A DNA stretch of 64,000 bases from Billgrantia desiderata (GCA_011742915.1 JAAQTN010000007.1:62001-126000), one strand, 5' to 3'. Numbered from the stretch's first letter, positions 1 to 8,117 are shown. The notes: generated by a model from the sequence alone, not told the origin. Numbers and translations are program-made.

Positions 1-338
1 TCAGGGGGTCTTTGCTGCCTTGAGGGCTTCCAACCTTTCCTGCCAGTCGTCCGGGAAGCCCATGGGCTTGCGGGGAATGTCGGGGTATTCCGCCAGCAGG
101 GCCTGGAGGCGACCGGGCCAGCGGGTGTCCGGGCTGATCTGGGTGGTGAGGTGCGTCAGCATCATCAGGACGGTGAAGAGGCGGCGAGGGACGCCCCTTC
201 CCGCCTGAGGAGCCGGAAAGGCGAGGTGTTTCGGCCAACTGGGCGGAATGGAGAGCTCGCGGTTCCATAGCCGGAAATGATGCGCACAGACATTCCGGAT
301 GAAGGTCAGGGTATGCAGCCAGCTTGCGAGCACATGGT
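1..338 (-). pseudogene. AbiF/Abi_2-type abortive infection gene, C-terminal part (IS-disrupted)
   Basis: This is the 3' part of a minus-strand gene whose 5' part lies at 1730-2393. It carries the segment VLASWLHTLTFIRNVCAHH, which is typical of the Abi_2 (AbiD/AbiF) family and contains an R-x4-H motif (RNVCAH) like the catalytic motif of HEPN ribonucleases. Removing the IS element and one 9-bp target copy joins the two parts in frame (FALP-HHVLASW) into an ORF of about 333 aa, a normal family length. The insertion separates the body of the protein from the HEPN motif, so the gene is inactive as it stands. The stop codon is at 1-3. Confidence 0.85.
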
Positions 339-347
339 GTGGGAGGG
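339..347. repeat. Left target-site duplication of the IS256 element
   Basis: GTGGGAGGG is present here and again at 1730-1738, directly flanking the element. Nine bases fits the 8-9 bp duplication usual for the IS256 family. Both copies are identical, which suggests a recent insertion. Confidence 0.88.
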
Positions 348-1729
348 GAGCTATGGTGACTTCTGGTGTATGGGAGGAGGTAGGAAGGGTGGCGTATCCT
401 GTTGATTGATCTCGCCAGATCACAATCAACACGGAATGGATACGCCATGACCGATTCTACCCTCCGAGCTCTTTCACAACCAGAACCCCACGTCACCGAC
501 CCGCTGCACGAGTTGCTACGCCAAGGTGCCCGTGACCTGATCGCCAAGGCCGTCGAAGCCGAGCTGGCCACCTTCCTGGCGCAGTATGCCGATCAGCGGC
601 TCGACGATGGACGCCAGGCCGTGGTCCGCAACGGCTACCTGCCCGAGCGCACAGTCCAGACCGGGGTCGGGGATGTCAGCGTGCAGGTGCCCAAGGTGCG
701 TGACCGCAGTGGGGGTGGCGTTCGCTTCAACAGTAGCCTGCTGCCGCCCTATCTGAAACGAGCCCGCAGCATCGAGGAGTTGATCCCCTGGCTCTACCTG
801 AAGGGGATTTCCACCGGCGACTACCAGGAGGCCCTGGCGGCGCTGCTGGGCGACCAGGCCAAGGGGCTGTCGGCCAACACCGTGTCACGACTCAAGAAGC
901 AGTGGGAAGACGAGCATACCGAGTGGCGGAAGCGGGACCTGGCCGACCGGCGCTACGTCTACTGGTGGGCCGACGGTGTGTACAGCAACGTCCGCATGGA
1001 TGACCGCCTGTGCCTGCTGGTGATCATCGGCGTCACCGAGCATGGCCGCAAGGAGCTGGTGGCCGTCGAGGACGGCTTCCGCGAGTCGGCGGCCAGTTGG
1101 GAGACCCTGCTGACGGGCCTGCGAGAACGTGGCCTGACCACGGCCCCGAAACTAGCGGTGGGCGATGGTGCCATGGGGTTCTGGGCGGCGCTGAGCAAGA
1201 TTTACCCGGAAACCGACCATCAGCGCTGCTGGGTCCACAAGACGGCTAACGTGCTGAACAAGCTGCCGAAGTCCGCTCAGCCCAAGGTCAAGGCCGACCT
1301 CCATGACATCTGGATGGCCGAGACCCGCTTTGATGCGCACCAGGCCTTTGATCGCACGCTGAAGCGCTTCGAGGCCAAGTACCCCAAGGCGATGGAGTGC
1401 CTGGCGAAGGATCGGGACGAACTGCTGGCGTTCTACGACTACCCGGCAGAGCATTGGGTGCATATCCGCACCACCAATCCGATCGAGTCGACCTTCGCCA
1501 CGGTCCGGCTACGGAGCAAGCGCAGCCGGAACTGCGGTTCCCGGGCGACGACCCTGGCAATGGTCTTCAAGCTGCTTCAGAGCGCTCAGAAGCGCTGGAG
1601 GCGCATCAAGCATTTCCAGAAACTGGAGCTGGTCGTCAGCAACGTCAAGTTCAAGGATGGAGAGCAGGTAACCGATCAGTCAGACAGGAATGCGGCCTGA
1701 CCGCCATCCACCAGATTTGACGATAACTC
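348..1729 (+). mobile_element. IS256-family insertion sequence, complete, 1382 bp
   Basis: The outer ends are imperfect inverted repeats. The left end starts GAGCTATGGTGAC and the right end, read inward on the minus strand, starts GAGTTATCGTCAA; about 21 of the first 29 positions agree, including a shared TCTGGTG block. A perfect 9-bp target duplication flanks the element and one transposase fills it. It sits inside an AbiF-like gene, and exact loss of the element with one target copy would restore that reading frame. A short inverted repeat (GGCGTATCC at 391-399 and GGATACGCC at 437-445) lies just before the transposase start. Confidence 0.9.
447..1700 (+). CDS. IS256-family (mutator-type) DDE transposase
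   Basis: A 417-aa Transposase_mut protein. The DDE triad is visible: D176 in WADGVYSN, D240 in [10 protein letters not shown] and E347 in TTNPIEST, with spacing very close to IS256 itself. A CWVHK segment follows the second Asp as usual for the family. I chose the ATG at 447 (MTDSTLRAL), because the in-frame TTG at 402 falls within the inverted repeat near the promoter. The gene appears intact and so the element may be mobile. It is transcribed opposite to the disrupted abi gene. Confidence 0.93.
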   Translation: MTDSTLRALSQPEPHVTDPLHELLRQGARDLIAKAVEAELATFLAQYADQRLDDGRQAVVRNGYLPERTVQTGVGDVSVQVPKVRDRSGGGVRFNSSLLPPYLKRARSIEELIPWLYLKGISTGDYQEALAALLGDQAKGLSANTVSRLKKQWEDEHTEWRKRDLADRRYVYWWADGVYSNVRMDDRLCLLVIIGVTEHGRKELVAVEDGFRESAASWETLLTGLRERGLTTAPKLAVGDGAMGFWAALSKIYPETDHQRCWVHKTANVLNKLPKSAQPKVKADLHDIWMAETRFDAHQAFDRTLKRFEAKYPKAMECLAKDRDELLAFYDYPAEHWVHIRTTNPIESTFATVRLRSKRSRNCGSRATTLAMVFKLLQSAQKRWRRIKHFQKLELVVSNVKFKDGEQVTDQSDRNAA

Positions 1730-1738
1730 GTGGGAGGG
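1730..1738. repeat. Right target-site duplication of the IS256 element
   Basis: GTGGGAGGG is identical to 339-347. It also encodes part of the disrupted abi gene on the minus strand. Confidence 0.88.
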
Positions 1739-2393
1739 CGAAACGCCGTGCGATGGCCTTTCGATCACGATACTCGTCAAGCCCATCGAATAGATGGGAT
1801 AGTGTGCCGAGGCTCAGCTCTTCCACCATTGCCCAAGAAGGCAAGTGCGCAGGCTGGTCGTAGGTGAGCGCGTAATAGCGTGGGTAATTGTCGCGCTTGC
1901 GGCTCTCTTGTCGTGCCCGTTTGATTTCCTCGGGTACCTTCGCCCTCTCGATGCGTTCTATCTCTTTGTGATACTGACGGGTTTCCTTGGCGAGCTTGTC
2001 GTTCAGCTCAGTGAGCAACCGTGCATGATCGAAGTGGGCCTTGAAGCACGCGGGCGTCAAGTACCAATGCGTACCGTATGTGCAGGCCATATGGTTGCTG
2101 ATGCCCGTCCGTACGGCGATCTCGACCTTTTCGATGGCGACCATCACTAGCTGACGAAGGTCGCTGTCGAAACGGTAGACCTGCATGATGTCCGATAACC
2201 GAGCGTTCGGTTTGAACCGGTGCTCCGGGTCATCGGGATACTGGAAGGGCCGCATATAAGGGCTGAGCCTGAATGAAGTCGTGACTTCAAGCAGCCGAAG
2301 AGCGCGTTCACGGTCATTGATGAGCAAGCCACGCTCGATCAGCAGGTCGAGCTGCTCTCTTGCCGTCAGAGCGGGCTTGGCGAAGCGGATCAT
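1730..2393 (-). pseudogene. AbiF/Abi_2-type abortive infection gene, N-terminal part (IS-disrupted)
   Basis: This 5' part encodes about 221 aa starting MIRFAKPALTAREQLD. The segments LLIERGLLINDRERALRLLE, FRLSPYMRPFQ and VYRFDSDLRQLVMVAIEKVE match the N-terminal layout of Abi_2 proteins. I chose the ATG at 2393 because upstream codons run through a terminator-like hairpin. The reading frame now continues about 15 codons into the IS element before stopping. Abi_2/AbiF proteins are phage-defence or toxin-like HEPN proteins, and some are reported to work with a neighbouring non-coding RNA; see the RNA candidate just upstream. Confidence 0.85.
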
Positions 2394-2439
2394 CGTGCCA
2401 CCGCCGGAACGAGGTGACTGGAGCCTTGCATAAGCGCAA

Positions 2440-2600
2440 TAAAAAACCCGCGCAATTTGAGCGTGAGGACCGGAGTCCACATAGGCTTGGCGGGTGTATT
2501 GAGGCCAATTCTAGGCGTACCGATATCGGGATGCAAGGTTCCTACGACTGCAATCGCTAGGTATCTTGCCAAGCGGCGGCTAATCGTCGCGAGCGTCGTG
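2440..2600 (-). ncRNA. Candidate structured RNA upstream of the AbiF-like gene
   Basis: On the minus strand, immediately before the abi start, the sequence can fold into a multi-stem structure. An outer stem pairs 2490-2495 with 2446-2451 (ACCCGC/GCGGGT). An inner hairpin pairs 2475-2478 with 2467-2470 (GGAC/GTCC). It ends in a run of six U (2441-2446), the look of an RNA with an intrinsic terminator. From memory, AbiF-family genes have been described with a conserved ncRNA partner at this position and discussed as relatives of Cas13. The 5' end is a guess, and a covariance search was not possible here. Confidence 0.45.
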
Positions 2601-2629
2601 GCGCCCATCTTCACGCTCCTTGTGACAGG

Positions 2630-2663
2630 CACGGGGTCACCAGTGATGATGGTGTGCCCCGTG
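2630..2663. repeat. Hairpin-forming inverted repeat upstream of abi
   Basis: CACGGGGTCACCA (2630-2642) and TGGTGTGCCCCGTG (2650-2663) can pair over most of their length. No T-run follows on either strand, so it is not an obvious terminator. It may belong to the abi promoter or RNA region. The rest of 2664-2769 shows nothing I can name. Confidence 0.4.
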
Positions 2664-2769
2664 AAGTAATGTTGCTTGCTGTTATAGCGCTTTAGCAAAA
2701 GCTTATCGTAACGAAGGGTTATCAGGCTATTTGTCAGTAGCCCTTTGAGTTAGCTTTTCTAGGATTTTT

Positions 2770-2783
2770 ATTAGAGTGCTAAT
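2770..2783. promoter_or_regulatory. Palindromic operator candidate before the MFS gene
   Basis: ATTAG-AGTG-CTAAT is a perfect 5-4-5 inverted repeat about 85 bp upstream of the transporter start. A second small hairpin (AACCGGCC/GGCCGGTT, 2809-2827) lies between it and the gene. The regulator is unknown. Confidence 0.3.
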
Positions 2784-2869
2784 AAGCTGTGCCCCATGGC
2801 ATGATCCGAACCGGCCTTTGGCCGGTTTCGGCTTTATAGGCGTAGCAGAAGGGATCAGGAGAGCAGGGC

Positions 2870-4063
2870 ATGACTCAGGACACCACCACCCCGCCGCCGA
2901 GCGAGCTGCGTCAGGCCTTGCTGGCCTATGGCCTGCTGTGGTGCCTGGGGCTCTATCTGCGCCTCACGGTGCTGGTGGTGCCGCCGCTGATCCCCCAGCT
3001 CAAGGCGGTGCTGGGCTTTACCAGCAGCGAGGTGGCGATCGCCACCAGCCTGCCGCTGGTCACCCTGGCCTTCGGCGCCCTGCTGGCCGGCTGGCTGCTG
3101 GCCCGGGTCGGAACGCTGCCCAGCATGCTGCTGGGGCTCGCCGTCATGGCGCTGGGCAGTGCGCTGCGTAGCCTGCCCGAGGGCTTTACCGCCTTCATGC
3201 TGGCCACCGTGCTGATGGGGGTAGGCATCGCCTTCATGCAAACGGCGATGCCGGTACTCGCCAAGCTGTGGGCGCCCGGTCGCATCGGCCGCGCCTCGGC
3301 GGTTTACACCAACGGCCTGCTGGTGGGCGAGCTGCTGGCGGCGGGCGCCACCGGCCCCCTGGTCGCGGCCTGGCTCGGTGCCCACTGGCAGTGGGCGTTC
3401 GCCCTGTGGGTGGCGCCGGTGCCGCTGCTGATGCTGGTATTGATCGTCGGCTGCCGGCAGCTTCCGGCCATGGCGAACGGCTCCAGTAGCGCCAGCCTGA
3501 CCCTGCCCAACGTGCGCGACGGTCGCACGTGGCGCCTGGTGGCCCTGCTCGGCGCGGCGGCGGCGCTCTACTTCACCGGTAACGTCTTCCTGCCGCCGCT
3601 GCTCGAGGCGAGTGCGCGCCTCGACCTGCTGGCGCCCAGCCTCACGGCGCTCAACGGCGCCCAGATGTTCTCCTCGGCGCTGCTGATCCTCTACGCCGAC
3701 CGGCTGATGGGGCGGCCCCGGCCGCTGATCGGCATCACCGCCCTGGCGCTGCTGGCCCTGCCGCTGATGCTGTGGCTGCCGGGCGGCCACGTGGTGTGGG
3801 CAGCGGGCGTATTCGGCTTCTTCACCAGCGCGCTGTTCATCTTCGTGCTGGCGCTGCCGGCCTGGCTGGTTCGCCTCGAGGCGCTGCCGCGGCTAATGGC
3901 CGGCATGCTGTTCTTCGGGTACCTTCTGGTATTCGGCATCACCGTGGTCGGCGGCTGGCTCAACGATCTCTCGGGAACCGTGGCGTTGGCCTTCCTGCCG
4001 ACCCTGTTGATCAGCCTGGTCGCCATGGCTGTCACTCCGCGGCTGCTTGCCTCACGCCAGTAG
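2870..4063 (+). CDS. MFS transporter, CynX/NimT-like
   Basis: A 397-aa major facilitator protein with about 12 hydrophobic segments across its full length. The N-terminal region (VPPLIPQLKAVLGFTSSEV followed by LPLVTLAFGALLAGWLLARVG) resembles the CynX/NimT group of anion or drug porters. The stop is 9 bp before the pcaQ start, so the two genes probably form one transcript. That placement suggests uptake of an aromatic acid or its precursor, but PcaK-type (AAHS) features are not evident, so the substrate is inference only. Confidence 0.75.
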   Translation: MTQDTTTPPPSELRQALLAYGLLWCLGLYLRLTVLVVPPLIPQLKAVLGFTSSEVAIATSLPLVTLAFGALLAGWLLARVGTLPSMLLGLAVMALGSALRSLPEGFTAFMLATVLMGVGIAFMQTAMPVLAKLWAPGRIGRASAVYTNGLLVGELLAAGATGPLVAAWLGAHWQWAFALWVAPVPLLMLVLIVGCRQLPAMANGSSSASLTLPNVRDGRTWRLVALLGAAAALYFTGNVFLPPLLEASARLDLLAPSLTALNGAQMFSSALLILYADRLMGRPRPLIGITALALLALPLMLWLPGGHVVWAAGVFGFFTSALFIFVLALPAWLVRLEALPRLMAGMLFFGYLLVFGITVVGGWLNDLSGTVALAFLPTLLISLVAMAVTPRLLASRQ

Positions 4064-4072
4064 GAAAAACCC

Positions 4073-5008
4073 ATGCTCAATGCCCGTATCAAGCTGCGCC
4101 ATCTGCAGGCCTTCCTTGAGGTGGCCCGCCAGCGCAGCTTCGCCCGGGCCGCCGAGCGGCTGGCGATCACCCAGCCGGGTATCTCCAAGACCATTCGCGA
4201 GCTGGAGGAGAGCCTCGGTGCTTCGCTGTTCGAACGCACGCCCCAGGGCGTGGCGCTGACCCAGGCGGGCCTGACCCTGCTGCGCCATGCCGGGCCGGCC
4301 ATGCGCGCGCTGGAAGAGGGCGTGGCCGCGGTCGGCGACGTGCACCTGGGCGCCCACGACCTGCGCGTGGGGGCGCTCTCCACGGTGGAGAGCCGGCTGC
4401 TGCCCGAGGCCATCCGCCGCTGGCACGCCGCGCCCGGCGGGCAGAACGCGGTGGGCGTCAACGTGGTGGTCGGCGCCAGCGCCTTCCTGCTCTCGCGCCT
4501 GCGCCGCGGCGAGCTCGATCTGGTAGTAGGGCGCATGACCGAGGCCCGCGAGATCCGCGACCTGGCCTTCGAGCATCTCTACTACGAGCCGCTGCTGCTG
4601 TGCGTGCGCCCCGGCCACCCGCTGGCCGGCATCGCACCGCTCGAAGCCGCCCGGCTGGGTGAATTCCCCTGGGTGCTGCCGCCCCTGCAAACTACCCTGC
4701 GCCAGCAGGTCGACAGCTTCTGCGTGCGCCACTCGCTGACGCTGATGAGCCAGCGGCTGGAGACGCTCTCGCTGCCCATCAGCCGTCACTACACCCTGGA
4801 GAGCGACGCCATCTGGGTCGTGCCCGAAGAGGCCGTGGCCGAGGACCTGGCGGCGGGGCGGCTGTGTCGCCTCGGCATCGAGCTGGAACCCCGCGGCGGT
4901 TCCGTCGGGCTGTGCTACAACGCCAGCATGCAGCCCTCGCTGGCGCTGGAAGCCTTTTGCGAAGTGCTTCGCGAAGTGAGCGCCGAGCGCGGCGCCGGGA
5001 GCAATTGA
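4073..5008 (+). CDS. pcaQ: LysR-family activator of protocatechuate genes, PcaQ
   Basis: A 311-aa LysR-type regulator. Residues 8-65 form the winged HTH (LRHLQAFLEVARQRSFARAA, then ITQPGISKTIRELEE), followed by a LysR substrate-binding domain. The sequence closely fits PcaQ, and the gene directly precedes pcaHG. PcaQ responds to beta-carboxy-cis,cis-muconate or related pathway intermediates. A perfect ATAACC-N4-GGTTAT palindrome lies between this gene and pcaH. pcaQ here is co-directional with pcaHG, whereas in rhizobia it is divergent. Confidence 0.9.
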   Translation: MLNARIKLRHLQAFLEVARQRSFARAAERLAITQPGISKTIRELEESLGASLFERTPQGVALTQAGLTLLRHAGPAMRALEEGVAAVGDVHLGAHDLRVGALSTVESRLLPEAIRRWHAAPGGQNAVGVNVVVGASAFLLSRLRRGELDLVVGRMTEAREIRDLAFEHLYYEPLLLCVRPGHPLAGIAPLEAARLGEFPWVLPPLQTTLRQQVDSFCVRHSLTLMSQRLETLSLPISRHYTLESDAIWVVPEEAVAEDLAAGRLCRLGIELEPRGGSVGLCYNASMQPSLALEAFCEVLREVSAERGAGSN

Positions 5009-5034
5009 AAATAGCGCCATAGCGGCAGTGCAGC

Positions 5035-5050
5035 ATAACCCAGCGGTTAT
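5035..5050 (+). promoter_or_regulatory. PcaQ operator upstream of pcaHG
   Basis: ATAACC-CAGC-GGTTAT is a perfect inverted repeat 90 bp before the pcaH ATG. It matches the ATAACC-N4-GGTTAA-type site described for PcaQ in Sinorhizobium. A LysR site in this position would activate the pcaHG promoter. Confidence 0.8.
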
Positions 5051-5139
5051 GAGGGGTGCCCGAGTCGTCAATTGGCGGGCCTTTGGCGAGAGGCCACACT
5101 GGGCGAGACAAGACCACTCTCCCCAAGAGACGACACGCC

Positions 5140-5880
5140 ATGCAAGATCACAACAAGCGCTTCGTGGAGCGCGACCGTAACTGGCATCCCCCGGCCTACG
5201 CCCCCGGCTACAAGACCAGCGTGCCCCGCTCGCCGCAGCAGGCCCTGGCCAGCATGCAGCAAGCCACCGCTTCCGAACTCACCGGCCCCGACTTCCGCCA
5301 CCTGCGCATGGGCCCCCACGACAACGACCTGCTGCTCAACTTCCGCGAAGACCCGTCGCTTTCGGGTGCGGCCGGCTTGCCGGTGGGCGAGCGCATCATC
5401 ATGTTCGGCCGCGTGATCGACCAGTTCGGCAAGCCGGTGCCGCACACCCTGGTCGAGATGTGGCAGGCCAACGCCGGCGGGCGCTACCGTCACAAGAACG
5501 ACCGCTACCTCGCTCCGCTCGACCCCGGCTTCGGCGGCGTGGGCCGTACCCTCACCGACGAGCAGGGCTGGTACCGCTTCCGCACCATCAAGCCCGGCCC
5601 GTACCCCTGGCCCAACGACCCCAACAGCTGGCGCCCCTCGCACATCCACGTCTCGGTGATGGGCCCCTCGATCTCCACCCGCCTGATCACCCAGATGTAC
5701 TTCGAGGGCGATCCGCTGATTCCGCTGTGCCCCATCGTCCACACCATCAAGGACCCGGCCGCGGTCGAGACCATGATCGGACGCCTCGACATGGCACGCA
5801 GCAAGCCCATGGACTGCCTGGCCTACCGCTTCGACCTGGTGGTACGCGGCGAGCTGCAGACCTTTTTCGAAAACCAATAA
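5140..5880 (+). CDS. pcaH: Protocatechuate 3,4-dioxygenase beta subunit
   Basis: A 246-aa intradiol dioxygenase subunit that binds the catalytic Fe(III). The four iron ligands are visible: Y123 (NDRY), Y155 (GPYPW), H168 and H170 (SHIHV). With PcaG it opens protocatechuate between C3 and C4 to beta-carboxy-cis,cis-muconate. The open frame extends upstream to 5056, but the ATG at 5140 (MQDHNKRF) gives the normal family length and leaves room for the PcaQ-controlled promoter. Its 3' end is part of a three-copy tandem repeat that duplicates the last codons and stop. No later pca genes (pcaBCDIJ) follow here. Confidence 0.95.
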   Translation: MQDHNKRFVERDRNWHPPAYAPGYKTSVPRSPQQALASMQQATASELTGPDFRHLRMGPHDNDLLLNFREDPSLSGAAGLPVGERIIMFGRVIDQFGKPVPHTLVEMWQANAGGRYRHKNDRYLAPLDPGFGGVGRTLTDEQGWYRFRTIKPGPYPWPNDPNSWRPSHIHVSVMGPSISTRLITQMYFEGDPLIPLCPIVHTIKDPAAVETMIGRLDMARSKPMDCLAYRFDLVVRGELQTFFENQ

Positions 5881-5925
5881 ACGGGTTCGAAAACCAGTAA
5901 GCGGATTCGAGAATCAGTGAGGGGA
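5866..5925 (+). repeat. Three 20-bp tandem copies spanning the pcaH stop codon
   Basis: Copies start at 5866, 5886 and 5906, each beginning TTCGAAAACCA or TTCGAGAATCA. Each copy re-encodes the ending Phe-Glu-Asn-Gln (or Arg-Glu-Ser-like drift) plus a stop triplet, but the 20-bp period moves the frame. The first copy is the true pcaH end and the third runs into the pcaG ribosome binding site (GAGGGG). It looks like a slippage duplication. Confidence 0.8.
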
Positions 5926-5931
5926 AATCAC

Positions 5932-6564
5932 ATGAAACAGCCAAACAGCGTTCCCACCAGCGAGCTGATGCTGCGCGAGACCGCCTCCCAGACCGCCGGG
6001 CCCTACGTGCACATCGGCCTGGCCCTGGCCGCCGCGGGCAACCCGACCCGCGACGAAGAGATCTGGAACGAGATGGCCAAGCCCGAGGCAGAGGGCGAGC
6101 TGATCGAAGTCGTCGGCACCGTAATCGATGGCAACGGCGACCTGGTGCGCGACGCCTTCCTCGAAGCCTGGCAGGCCGACGCCAACGGCGTCTACCAGTC
6201 CGAGTTCGACCTCAAGAAGCCGTTCAACAGCTTCGGGCGCACCGCCACCACCTTCGACCACGGCAGCGAATGGTCGCTCAAGACCGTCAAGCCCGGCCCG
6301 GTGGCTCACCCCAACGGCCAGCTCATGGCGCCGCACATCAACCTGGCGATCTTCGCCCGCGGCATCAACATCCAGCTGCAGACCCGCCTCTACTTCGAGG
6401 ACGAAGCCGAGGCCAACGCCGCCTGCCCGGTGCTCTCGCGCATCGAATCGCCGACCCGCCGCCAGACCCTCATCGCCAAGCGCGAAGAGGCCGACGGCAA
6501 GGTGCGCTACCGCCTCGACATCAGGCTGCAGGGCGAAGGCGAGACCGTATTCTTCGATTTTTGA
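5932..6564 (+). CDS. pcaG: Protocatechuate 3,4-dioxygenase alpha subunit
   Basis: A 210-aa intradiol dioxygenase alpha subunit. The segments ETASQTAGPYVHIGL and the C-terminal LQGEGETVFFDF are typical of PcaG. It lacks the complete set of iron ligands found in PcaH and contributes to the substrate pocket. I chose the ATG at 5932 (MKQPNSVPTS), which has GAGGGG at proper spacing, over an in-frame ATG at 5917. It is co-transcribed with pcaH and followed by a strong terminator. Confidence 0.95.
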   Translation: MKQPNSVPTSELMLRETASQTAGPYVHIGLALAAAGNPTRDEEIWNEMAKPEAEGELIEVVGTVIDGNGDLVRDAFLEAWQADANGVYQSEFDLKKPFNSFGRTATTFDHGSEWSLKTVKPGPVAHPNGQLMAPHINLAIFARGINIQLQTRLYFEDEAEANAACPVLSRIESPTRRQTLIAKREEADGKVRYRLDIRLQGEGETVFFDF

Positions 6565-6609
6565 TTCGCCACTACCGCAGCAAATCTGGCCGAAGAGGGC
6601 CGCAAGACA

Positions 6610-6645
6610 CCGAGAGCCGGCGCATGTGCCGGCTCTCGGTTTTTG
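6610..6645 (+). terminator. Intrinsic terminator after pcaHG
   Basis: A 12-bp perfect stem, CCGAGAGCCGGC (6610-6621) with GCCGGCTCTCGG (6628-6639), is followed by a T run. Confidence 0.9.
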
Positions 6646-6687
6646 GCTATTGGCATGACGCAGGTCATGCGACTAAAGGCGAATAAG

Positions 6688-6703
6688 TTAGACCAAAGTC
6701 TAA
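6688..6703. promoter_or_regulatory. GACCAAAGTC palindrome upstream of the 52-aa gene
   Basis: TTAGACCAAAGTCTAA is a perfect 6-4-6 inverted repeat. The core GAC-YAAA-GTC recurs at several other promoters in this window: 17536, 33736, 43349 (minus strand) and 55504, with one-mismatch copies at 51508 and 56891. A shared regulator is inferred; it is not identified. Confidence 0.55.
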
Positions 6704-6753
6704 ATTTCGGGTATTCTGTTAGCATCCTCATGAAGTAACCGAGATACCCAGCC

Positions 6754-6912
6754 ATGACCACTCAGACGCTTTCCAACACCGCAGTCGCCACCCAAACCAG
6801 CGCTTCCCTGATCAAGCGCATCGGTTCTGCCGCGTACCGTCTGCTCGAGCGGATGAGCGAAGCGGCCTACCGCCAGCATGCGCCCCGTCTGCGCAACAAC
6901 TACTACCTCTAA
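6754..6912 (+). CDS. Small hypothetical protein, 52 aa
   Basis: The protein starts MTTQTLSNTAVATQTSASL and ends RLRNNYYL. It is basic, with an amphipathic central helix (LIKRIGSAAYRLLERMSEAAYR), and has no signal peptide or obvious membrane span. Support comes from its own promoter region with a perfect GACCAAAGTC palindrome about 60 bp upstream and from a terminator hairpin immediately downstream. I do not recognise the family. Confidence 0.6.
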   Translation: MTTQTLSNTAVATQTSASLIKRIGSAAYRLLERMSEAAYRQHAPRLRNNYYL

Positions 6913-6966
6913 CGGCTGAAGCCGTGCCTGGCCCAGTCGGCCGGAAGCGAGACACATAGACACATA

Positions 6967-6999
6967 GAGAAGAGCCAGCGCCTTGCGCTGGCTCTTCTC
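6967..6999 (+). terminator. Hairpin terminator after the 52-aa gene
   Basis: GAGAAGAGCCAGCG (6967-6980) pairs perfectly with 6986-6999. The following T-run is weak (GTTAT), so termination may be partial. Confidence 0.6.
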
Positions 7000-7089
7000 G
7001 TTATGGAGTGTCGATAGCGCGCGACCCCGTTCGATGAGTTCCGGAAACAGGCGAAACGGCAGATGCCTGCCAATCGATGGAGCCGGAAC

Positions 7090-7716
7090 ATGATGAAACT
7101 CTACGGAACGCCCCCGACCCGTACCCTGCGCGTCATCTGGTTGCTCAACGAGCTGGGCCTGGAGTATGAACAGGTCCCGGTGGCTCTCCTGCAAGGGGAG
7201 CACCTTCAGCCGGATTTCCTCACGCTCAACCCCGCCGCCAAGGTTCCGGTGCTGGTCGATGGCAGCCAGGTCATCACCGAATCGGCCGCGATACAGCTCT
7301 ACCTGGCCGAGAAATATCCACAGGCGGGTTTCATCCCCAGCGCTGTGGAAGAACGCGCCCAGATGTACCGTTGGATCTTCTTCCTGATGACCGAGATCGA
7401 GCCACCGCTGTGGCGCATTGCTCGCCATACCTTCATCTACCCGGATGAGAAGCGCCTGCCCCAGGACGTCGACCAGGCCAGGCAGGAGTGCAGGGAGATG
7501 CTGGCGGTGCTGGAGCGCCATATGCATGAGCGTGAGTACGTGGTCGGCGACCGGCTTAGCGTCGCCGACTTCAATGCCGCCTATACCCTGGACTGGGCCA
7601 ACGAAGAGAACCTGCTCGACGCCGCCCCGCGGCTGAGGGAGTACCTCAAGGCGATGTACGCCCGTCCCACGGCGCCGCCCACCATCGCCGCGGCCTTCGC
7701 AGCGATGGAGAGCTAG
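7090..7716 (+). CDS. Glutathione S-transferase family protein
   Basis: A 208-aa GST. The N-terminal thioredoxin-like domain covers about residues 1-80, with NPAAKVPVLVDG and the glutathione-binding ESAAIQLYLAEKY segment. An all-helical C-terminal domain ends in REYLKAMYARPTAPPTI. The start is MMKLYGTPPTR at 7090. It may take part in detoxification or a ring-modifying step, but no specific substrate can be read. The last 85 bp of the gene and about 140 bp downstream are repeated, diverged, at 11421-11654 on the far side of the cassette array. Confidence 0.88.
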   Translation: MMKLYGTPPTRTLRVIWLLNELGLEYEQVPVALLQGEHLQPDFLTLNPAAKVPVLVDGSQVITESAAIQLYLAEKYPQAGFIPSAVEERAQMYRWIFFLMTEIEPPLWRIARHTFIYPDEKRLPQDVDQARQECREMLAVLERHMHEREYVVGDRLSVADFNAAYTLDWANEENLLDAAPRLREYLKAMYARPTAPPTIAAAFAAMES

Positions 7717-7858
7717 CCGCCCGGTGAGATCAGTGGGCGTTGCCAGCACCGAGAGCCAGTCATTGTGCTGGCTCTCGTCTTTTTGATGTTGCGTTGACGT
7801 AGGTCTCTGGTGTGCGACAGGGCGAGCGTCTAGGCTGATTGTATGTGTTCGTTTGTAA
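7632..7858 (+). repeat. Long direct repeat, copy 1 (GST 3' end and downstream)
   Basis: This covers the GST 3' end, its terminator and about 75 bp beyond, ending at GTTTGTAA (7851-7858). A diverged second copy lies at 11421-11654. Shared landmarks are the CTGAG-GAGTACCT start, the CGAGAGCCAG terminator stem, GCGTTGACGTAGGTC and GAGCGTCTAGGCTG. The two copies bracket the attC cassette region. Confidence 0.8.
7750..7785 (+). terminator. Intrinsic terminator after the GST gene
   Basis: CGAGAGCCAG (7750-7759) pairs with CTGGCTCTCG (7768-7777), followed by TCTTTTT. Confidence 0.85.
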
Positions 7859-8117
7859 GCTGAAATGGTGGATGGGCGCTGTAGGCTAACACTTTGGCTT
7901 GTTAGTGGTGGGGAAGGGTAATGGCGGCTAACGACCCAAAGCGGTCGTGCTGGAAAAGGCCGCTAGCACGGTCATCGGGGATATGCTGCATGCACCATGC
8001 TTGATGTTATGCTGCCGAACTATACTTAATGCCTAAGGATTTCAATAGGATGAGCACGGCCGAGCGCGCAGCATAACATTGTTGAACGCGCATGCGCGTT
8101 CAAGTGGAATATCAAGC
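7859..8117. other. Intergenic stretch rich in inverted repeats before the first cassette gene
   Basis: No gene is evident. The stretch contains integron-like half sites: GGCTAAC (7926-7932), GTTATGC (8006-8012) and GCATAAC (8071-8077). These could be remnants of a degenerate attC or attI site. A 19-bp arm at 7997-8015 is complementary to 8068-8079 plus 8113-8119, with a 33-bp insert carrying a perfect 22-bp palindrome (8082-8103). No integrase gene is present. Confidence 0.5.

Noticed and set aside
371..377. Seven-base repeat TGGGAGG as target duplication of the IS (with 1731-1737)
   Set aside because: The nine-base repeat at 339-347 and 1730-1738 is longer, leaves matching terminal inverted repeats and restores the abi frame on removal.
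2390..2608. 72-aa minus-strand ORF with AAGGAG ribosome binding site ending in ATGA overlap with abi
   Set aside because: It runs through a multi-stem hairpin and U-run that look like an RNA with terminator, and its translation resembles nothing. The RNA reading is preferred, though the ribosome binding site is good.
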